Source: Cryptomeria japonica
Lineage: Eukaryota; Streptophyta; Pinopsida; Cupressales; Cupressaceae
Reading direction: 5' to 3'
Length of the DNA: 62,000 bases
NCBI RefSeq assembly: GCF_030272615.1
Contig: NC_081414.1
Location: 810,875,069-810,937,068 of the forward strand
Below the pieces are notes generated by a model. It was given only the letters and a program-made list of their open reading frames with translations, was not told the origin of the DNA and searched no databases. Made by a program: the position numbers and the translations under genes. Positions 55,828 through 62,000 of this stretch are shown here, in pieces; the stretch's first letter is position 1, and each line of letters begins with the position of its first letter.

Positions 55828-56903
55828 GGCCTATTCTACTGGTTGCACTATAGGTGCCAGTTGATCTTCTGTTATAGCAACAAAAACCCATCCATTGTGT
55901 GTTGGATCATCATCAGAATCATCAGTCACTCCTTCATCAGTTACATAACAAGATTTATCCTTATCCTTCTTAAATTTGTATCTCTGATATTCAGGATTAG
56001 GCTTGTATGTCCTTCTAGCTTCTTCTCTTAGTCTAGCATGTCTATCAGGGCATCTTGAAGCCATAAGACCAATCTTATTACAGTTAAAACATTTAAAGGG
56101 TGCTTTACCTTCATACTTACTTCCAATTGGACCTTTAGGCATTTTTCTTGCAAATAGTGCTTCAAGCTCTTCAAGTTCTTCATTTTCTTTCGTGTTTTCC
56201 TCAAGTTCTCTAGCATAAAAGGCTTTCCAATCAGATTTGTCAAATGATGATGTTGATGATGTTGATGCTTTAAAGGCTAAATCTATCTTTATAGTAGCAA
56301 TAGGACCAAATTCCTCAATTTCAAAGGCTGAAAGTTTTCCAATCAATGTATCCCTAGTTACTGATGTATTAGGCATTGTTCTTAGCTCATTTATAGCAGT
56401 AACCTTCATTTTGTATGCCGGTGGCAATCCTCTTAAAACTTTTGAAACAATTTCATCTTCACTTAAGGTTCGTCCACAACATTTTATACCCAAAACAATT
56501 TCATTAACTCTTTCCATAAAAGAAGAAATTCTTTCATCTTCTTCCATTTTAAGATATTTATACTTGACCCAGAAGCTTTCAAGTTTTGTAATTTTGACTA
56601 TGGAATCTCATTCATTCAGTGTTTGCAAATGATCCTAAATAGCTTTAGCAGTGATAATCCCATGATTTGTTGATCTGTTAATGCGCTCAAAAGTGCTTCT
56701 CTTGCTTTGCAATCATTTTCCTCATCTTTAGTCAAGTTAGGTGGATTAGGCTAAGTGGTAGTAGCAGTAGTATAACCATTCTTTGTAACTTCCCAGATGT
56801 CCTTACCAATGCAATTCAGATGTGTCTCCATTCTGATCTTCCATATGCCATAGTTGGTTCCATCAAGTTTAGGACTGTCCTTCCTGAAATAGTTAGTAGA
56901 CAT
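55828..56903 (-). pseudogene. E8 gag
   Basis: Start MSTNYFRKDSPKLDGTNYG (ATG at 56903), then WKIRMETHLNCIGKDIWEV, typical of Copia Gag. A stop follows, then KAREALLSALTDQQIMGLS and a frameshift near 56660; the frame resumes at MEEDERISSFMERVNEIVL and KVLRGLPPAYKMKVTAINEL. The zinc knuckle is CFNCNKIGLMASRC, with the His of CCHC replaced by Leu. It ends at a TAG directly before the protease frame. Non-functional. Confidence 0.85.
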
Positions 56904-56945
56904 TGGATCTCCTCAAGTTGTTAAACTTCTGCAAAAGAGGACTTA

Positions 56946-56959
56946 GCTCTGATTCCAAT
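56946..56959 (-). other. Primer binding site of E8
   Basis: On the minus strand ATTGGAATCAGAGC, one mismatch from the initiator-Met tRNA complement. Confidence 0.9.
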
Positions 56960-57979
56960 TGTTAGGTCCCAGAGACAATTGAGAGGGGGGGTGAATCAAT
57001 TGTCTAAAAATATTAAACCAAAATAACTTAATCAAATTACTTCTTAATACTGGTGAAACAATCTGCTATACCGGTGGACAGATTTAACAGATGAATATGA
57101 TATCGGTAAAGATTAATGCATGAAACTAAAAGACAAAATCATCCACAACACATAACACCAATTTTTGTATGTGGAAGCCCTATAAGGGGAAAAACCATGG
57201 TGGGAAATCTTACCCACAATCAGATGATAATAGTGTAGATGGTAAGTTTACATAAATGGGGTCTGCACATGCAGAAAGGCCAAGCGCCTAGAGCTCACTA
57301 CTCAAACACAAATGGGAGTCACACTGACTACAGTTGGATGGTCAAAGCCAATAAAATTGTACTGCTCAAAATAGAATCTTCATATGTTGGATTCAGTACC
57401 GGTGTAGTTCTAATATGCTTTCATAAAAACCTAGCTTCACCTTCAAATGATGTCTGCGTGTATAGCTCTGTTTAATCTCACATATACCTTCACACAAATC
57501 CTTTTTCACATTTCTCCATCGATCTTACAATTAAAACCTTACATTTATACCATAACCTAAGACCAATTTTAGTAGGTTGGCTCTATAAGATATTACAATA
57601 AAATCATTTTACAAATAATACAATATTCGATGCAATAACCGATTGAACATTTCAACTTGATGCATTTACAACAATAATTAATCAACTTCATAATATTTTG
57701 TGCTGATCTGGAAAAGGTAAACTTGTCGGTGTTAACCTGGACCTATTTGCCAGTAACAAAAAATATGCAATTACGAATATGCCAATAAGAAATTATCCAA
57801 AATAAGATGTCCAGACAATGTCTTCAACATTTCCTATTGTTTTCCATGTTATTCCAAGTGCCGGTGATCATTATATCCTACCGGTGTATCATATACCGAT
57901 GAATGTTGCTGGATCTCCAAAGTGCTAGAGTTTTAGTAGGTGTTGACATCAATGACAAAACCATACCAAAATACGAACA
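56960..57979 (-). repeat. 5' LTR of E8
   Basis: 1020 bp; plus strand reads TGTTAGGTCCCAGAG ... AAAATACGAACA, collinear with the other LTR. Confidence 0.95.
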
Positions 57980-57984
57980 CTCAA

Positions 57985-58510
57985 GTGGCCTATTTCCATG
58001 ATCATAATGGCAAGAGGGAGATATAGGTAAGGTGTTTAATCTATGTATCTTATTAGTGTAGATTTGACGATATAAAATGTTACTGGTGAAACTCTTTCCC
58101 CTTTCCCTACAACTACTGTCTGGGAGTGGTGCTCTCTCATTGAGAACATAGTGATAGACCTCATCATGACCACACACATTCCCAGTTCCGCATAGATAGT
58201 GCATAGGTCACAAAGGATTGTAGGACACCATGAGAATCTATTCACCCCTCTTCAAATGGAGATGTAGGTCCTCCAAGAGAGATTACAGTGGACAGAGTGC
58301 CATCTAGTAGCGTAGCAGATAGAGGCAACAACATATCATGTGATTATGATGGAGAGAGATCATAAGAACTCCTCATGGAGTCACTCACGGTCTATATCAT
58401 AATGCACACCCATGGGCCCACCTCTATAGCCAGATTAGGAGGGGACCATCGTCCAGCCACTAGTCCTAGGGATAGGAGATGACCTTATTATGTCATGAGA
58501 CATTTTGGTT
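57985..58510 (+). pseudogene. Antisense PMD gene remnant of E7 (second part)
   Basis: Continuation of the 49886-51390 remnant beyond E8. Readable pieces on the plus strand (LFTPLQMEM, LQERLQWTECH, IMMERDHKNSSW) suggest a charged C-terminal helix, with stops. The assignment rests on position. Confidence 0.35.
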
Positions 58511-59125
58511 GATGTATATGTTATGACACTCATGGATATGTATTGATTTATGCTCATGTTATATCTCAAACATTTTATTTAAATACTTAAACAATGTATG
58601 CATTTCTTTTGAGTAAAAGTAACAAATCTGGTGATGAACATGTATGTCTAACTTAATTTCCATGTGATTGATTTCTCAATGCTTCATGATTAAATTGATA
58701 CATGTGTGATTTAATTAAATGCTACTTTGATGATGTAGAAGATAAATGCGTTAAGCTTAAGAACTATATGACTAATGTGATTTAATTAATACTAATTAAA
58801 CACAACATGATATAATCCTACTTAACACATAAGAAATTATATTATATGCTAGCACGTATAAAATGTAAATCTATTACAATTGACATAAATAAATCCCAAA
58901 CAAACAATAAAGTAAAGAAAGATGGTTGTCAAGAATGAAGTAATATAGACTAAACAATATAACATCATTTAATCCTCCCTACTTTAATGAAGATATGCTA
59001 ACATATTATCCAATTTTGAAGAAATAAAAGAGACAGAGAGAGGCAAAATAGACTAGAAAGAGAGAAAGAGGGAGAGAAAGAAATAGATAGAGAATAGGCA
59101 TAGTATCTATGAATGTGCATAGGAT
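58511..59125. other. Non-coding spacer of E7
   Basis: AT-rich, no motif. A purine-rich (AGAGA)n-like stretch at about 59030-59095 lies just downstream of the minus-strand integrase end. Confidence 0.4.
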
Positions 59126-60550
59126 TTATAGTTTCCTTGAGAGGTGTCCCTTCCACATCCGAGTTATCCTGTAAGAACCTAATCTATAGACCTCAAAAAT
59201 GATGTATGGTCCAAGCCAATTAGGGCTGAATTTTCCTTTCTCCTCGAGTAAAGCATTCCTATTACATTGATTCTCATAAAGCACTAGATCACCTACTGAA
59301 AAGGAACGTTGAATAACTTTATCATTGTAGGTCCTTTGCAAAGTTTCATGATATGCTTGAATATGCTAGAGAGCATTTATATGTCATTCATCAAGCATTT
59401 CAAGTTTTTGAAGTCTTTATTCTCTATAAGAATCATCATCAATTATACCCCTAAGAGAAACTCCCAAAGAAGGAATTTCTAACTCCAAAGGCATAATGGC
59501 ATCAACACCATAAACAAGATTATAAGGAGTACAACCCATAGAAACATGTATTCTCGTCCGATAGGCCCTAAGAGTGTAGGTTAATTGAGTATGCCAATCC
59601 TTACCATGCTTATTTATAATCTTCCAGAGAATCTGTTCAATTATCATATTCAAAGACTCTCCTTGACCATTTGATTGACGGTATGTTCAATATGATACTT
59701 CTCAAGAAAATTCTTCACATCCTTATTTTTAAATGATGTTCCATTATCTGAAACTAGGGTGGAAGGTATTCCAAATCAAGAAATAATATTTTCCAAAATG
59801 AATTGACAAATTACTTCAGCGGTAGTGGACCGAAGAGGAACAACTTCCACCCACTTTGTAAAGTAATTAGTTGCAGTTATGATGAAGTTATGTCTTTGAG
59901 ACAAAGGAAGAGATATTTTACCAATAATATCCAAACCCCATATAGAAAAGGAACAAGATACTACTTTAGATCAAAGTTCTTGGGCAGGGTAATGGATCAA
60001 ATTGCTCTACTGCTGACACTGATGACATTTCTTAACAAATACAAAGGAATCCTTTTCCATGGTCTACCAAAAATATCCCATTTGGAGCAACCTATGAACT
60101 AACGATCTACCCCCAAAATGCCCCCCACAAGCACCTGAATGTCCTTCCTCAAGGGAAATAGGGATTTTGGCTTTGTTGAGACAATGAACGACAAGACCAA
60201 TATAACCCCTCTTATAAACAACATTAGAAATGATAATGTATCTACTGACCAACTTGATAATCTTAGCCCTAGTATTCTTGTTTAAAGAGTTGGAAAAGGT
60301 ACCATCACTCAAATATCTCATGATATGTGAGTACCATCATTAGAATCTATAATGCAACAATATGCCACATCACTAGGATTATCAGAAATAGATAGGGCAA
60401 TGAGGTTGTGATTAATGAATTTAAGATCTACCACGAGATCCTCTAAAGATACATGAGAGGTTACACATGCCATTGCATCAGCATGTCGATTATCTTTTCA
60501 AGGAATGGGCTCCAGGGTATAAGAATCAAATATCTGTAACAAAGTGTAGT
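59126..60550 (-). pseudogene. E7 RNase H tail and integrase (Gypsy)
   Basis: Minus strand, top to bottom: the end of an RNase H (IP.KDNRHADAMACVTSH, about 60510-60460); an HHCC finger (LEEGHSGACGGHFGG ... CHQCQ, 60180-60000); catalytic core with Asp in WGLDIIGK, TNYFTKWVEVVPL, Asp in VSDNGTSFKNKDV, and Glu in the NMIIEQILWKI stretch; then TLRAYRTRIHVSMGCTPYNL, YGVDAIMPLELE, and GPY/F in KFSPNWLGPYIIFEVY (59250-59200). Three pieces joined by frameshifts, with stops. It resembles the E6 integrase throughout but is clearly diverged. Confidence 0.8.
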
Positions 60551-60599
60551 GTCATAAAACTGCAACCCTAGCAATTTTCAACTACATTAGGGTCCTCAT

Positions 60600-61235
60600 G
60601 CACGCAAGTTCGAATCCTCTAGCTTGATCGGAGACTGGAGATTGCTTGGCCCTCAGAAAAAACTTCTTCCTTGGCCTCTACATCACCCCATCCACACTGT
60701 GCTCGGGAGAAAGGGGTAGGACAGGGGTGTGGTGCCACTGTGCCCCCTTGGAGAAGGGTGTGGTGACCTTGTCCTCCTAGAACAGGGGCGTGGCACCCCT
60801 GTCTCTTCCCTATTTTGGGAGAGGACCCTTCATAGGGTTGCATTATTGGTTCTTCATCGAGTGGCAAACTCCCCCGATGTTGGCTTGTGACGAAAATCAA
60901 ATCCACTAACATGTATTTAATGGGAATTTGTCCTCTCATTTGGATAAGTTCAAAAAGTTGGAGAGGTTGAAGTTGGTCAAATTCAAGTTGCATGAGCATT
61001 CAAGCATTCTTTTGAAATTAAGAGGTTAATTATAGTCAGCCCTAATTTTAAAAATTATAATTTTAAAATTAAGTGGTATTTTCTTAGCCCTAATTTTGAA
61101 ATTCTAATTTCCTTTCATTTTTGGAAATTGTGTCATCCTCTTCCCCAACAATGTTCAAATTGTGTAATCATTATTTTCTTGAATTTTTCATTACTCAATT
61201 TTGTAAGCTTTGTTCCACAATTCAAAATACAAATA
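60600..61235. other. Junction of E7 and E9; probable leader or LTR part of E9
   Basis: Contains a GC-richer block with repeated GGGGTGTGGTGCC/GGGGCGTGGCACC-like units (60715-60805), reminiscent of the AGGGTGCCATGCCA units in the presumed LTR of E7 (about 47590-47715). No TG...CA border could be fixed. Confidence 0.3.
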
Positions 61236-61239
61236 TTCC

Positions 61240-62000
61240 CTCTAGTGCATGAGTTTTACCACTATTAGACCTACTTATCCTATCCACGTTAGACAAAGCA
61301 TTAGAATTAAGGCTTCCTAAGGTTTAATTACTAAGGAGATGAAGCCTAATTTGGGTGACTTTTTAAATGAAGATCATGCTTCCCATCCTAATAATATTCC
61401 TATTCACCCCATTGATGGATCCCATGATGAAGAAGAAGATTTAAATAGGGTTTCTTTAGATAAACTTTCTACATTAGACAATCAATTTGATTACTTTCAA
61501 CACTAGATGTCCCAAGAATACCCTAATAATGAAGATCTTCCATTAATTGAAGGCCTTAAACACATGATTCAAAGTGATAAGAATGGAATTGATATATTGC
61601 ATGGCATTGTACATATTGTTGATTCTAATATCATGCCTATCAAGAGTTGTGCTGAAACCCTAGGTTATTCACAACCTTCAAAACAAGTCAACCCTTCAAT
61701 TCCTTTGCCTACTCCTATGACTAGTATTCCTACTTTCACATCCAACATCATGGATACATCAACTCAAAATGTCATCCCTACAATAATTTATCATGGGCAA
61801 TCCCTCTTCTTCATTTAATCCTCCATCGTTACCTATGTCTTCCATGAATATTGCTATTATTCCTCAACAAATTAGTTTGACACAAAGGGAAATTCCTTCA
61901 ACAACTTTGTTCCTCCTTTAAGTGTCCCTTTTCCTACCCAATAATCACCAATTCCTATTTACCATAATGTCCCACCACCTTACTCTCAGTCCATGCCTTC
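61240..62000 (+). pseudogene. E9: N-terminal gag region of a Gypsy-like element (runs off the window)
   Basis: Plus-strand reading with few stops: MKPNLGDFLNEDHASHPNNI, then LDKLSTLDNQFDYFQH and stop, MSQEYPNNEDLPLIEGLKHM, ILHGIVHIVDSNIMPIKSCA, then a Pro/Ser/Thr/Gln-rich part with one frameshift near 61800 (SSSFNPPSLPMSSM) and PIYHNVPPPYSQSMP at the edge. The Pro/Gln/Tyr-rich texture is like the gag N-terminus of E6 (25392 onward). No capsid core is in the window, so the assignment is tentative. Confidence 0.45.

Larger units (their letters stand above)
51396..57979 (-). mobile_element. E8: Copia retrotransposon, minus strand, TSD CTCAA
   Basis: 6584 bp. LTRs at 51396-52418 (3' LTR of the element) and 56960-57979 (5' LTR), PBS 56946-56959, gag, protease, integrase, RT, RNase H and PPT in Copia order on the minus strand. 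CTCAA flanks it (51391-51395, 57980-57984). Pol has nonsense codons but keeps one frame; gag has a frameshift. It inserted into the PMD remnant of E7. Confidence 0.95.
48877..60550 (-). mobile_element. E7: decayed Gypsy element on the minus strand, interrupted by E8
   Basis: Minus-strand RNase H tail, integrase and GPY/F (60550-59126), then a stretch with a plus-strand (antisense) PMD remnant (49886-51390 and 57985-58510) split by E8, then the probable 3' LTR. The gene order mirrors E6: pol, then an antisense PMD gene, then LTR. Many stops and frameshifts; the 5' half is missing to the right. Confidence 0.65.

Noticed and set aside
60619-60999. 126-codon minus-strand ORF with a Pro/Gly-rich C-terminus
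   Set aside because: No family features; it overlaps a GC-rich repeat block of an LTR or leader and does not join the RNase H frame.

Overview
The window is plant nuclear DNA, most likely from a large, repeat-rich genome such as a conifer; the species cannot be read from the sequence. It is AT-rich. Almost all of it is nested LTR retrotransposons in different states of decay, with one convincing host gene: an intronless lachrymatory-factor-synthase-like SRPBCC protein at 10400-10933 (minus). There are no rRNA or tRNA genes, CRISPR arrays or bacterial signals. I labelled the elements E1 to E9 from left to right.

Layout. 1-4985: E1, the 3' part of a gag-bearing, apparently pol-less element with a 2.16 kb LTR. 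It is inserted into E2 (4986-9708), a Copia element whose pol is cut by E1. 9709-13200: host island with the SRPBCC gene, a (TA)n tract and an old truncated LTR related to E6. 13200-22080: LINE-like remnants (E4, minus) interrupted by E3 (13706-20635, TSD CACAT). 22224-47383: E5 (TSD AACCT), whose 5' LTR is interrupted by E6 (22255-39384, TSD GTTTC). E6 is a 17.1 kb Tat-type Gypsy element with LTRs that look identical. 47389-60600: E7, a decayed minus-strand Gypsy element, interrupted by E8 (51396-57979, TSD CTCAA), a minus-strand Copia element. 60600-62000: leader and gag start of another Gypsy element (E9, plus).

How the parts work. E6 carries gag, protease, a G-patch-like segment, RT, RNase H, a second (archaeal-type) RNase H and integrase in one frame, broken by three nonsense codons. 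Downstream and on the opposite strand is a plant mobile domain (PMD) gene that reads as a two-exon transcription unit with its own TATA-like box, a consensus splice donor and an in-frame acceptor. E7 keeps the same antisense-PMD layout. E3 and E5 are non-autonomous: they have LTRs, PBS and PPT but no pol. Each has ORF1 (coiled coil plus four or five CCHC knuckles) and a long ORF2 whose N-terminal domain is clearly homologous between the two; they must borrow RT and integrase.

The most unusual signals are: (1) five copies of a compact hairpin motif in E6, two in the pol linker and three in the 3' UTR, with compensating stem changes; (2) arrays of GCGTCTGTG in the sense leader of E6 and, in the same orientation relative to transcription, in the intron of the antisense PMD gene; (3) the ORF2 family of the pol-less elements; (4) an inverted self-insertion inside the antisense gene. 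LTR, TSD and codon positions were read by eye; identity statements are visual, not computed.
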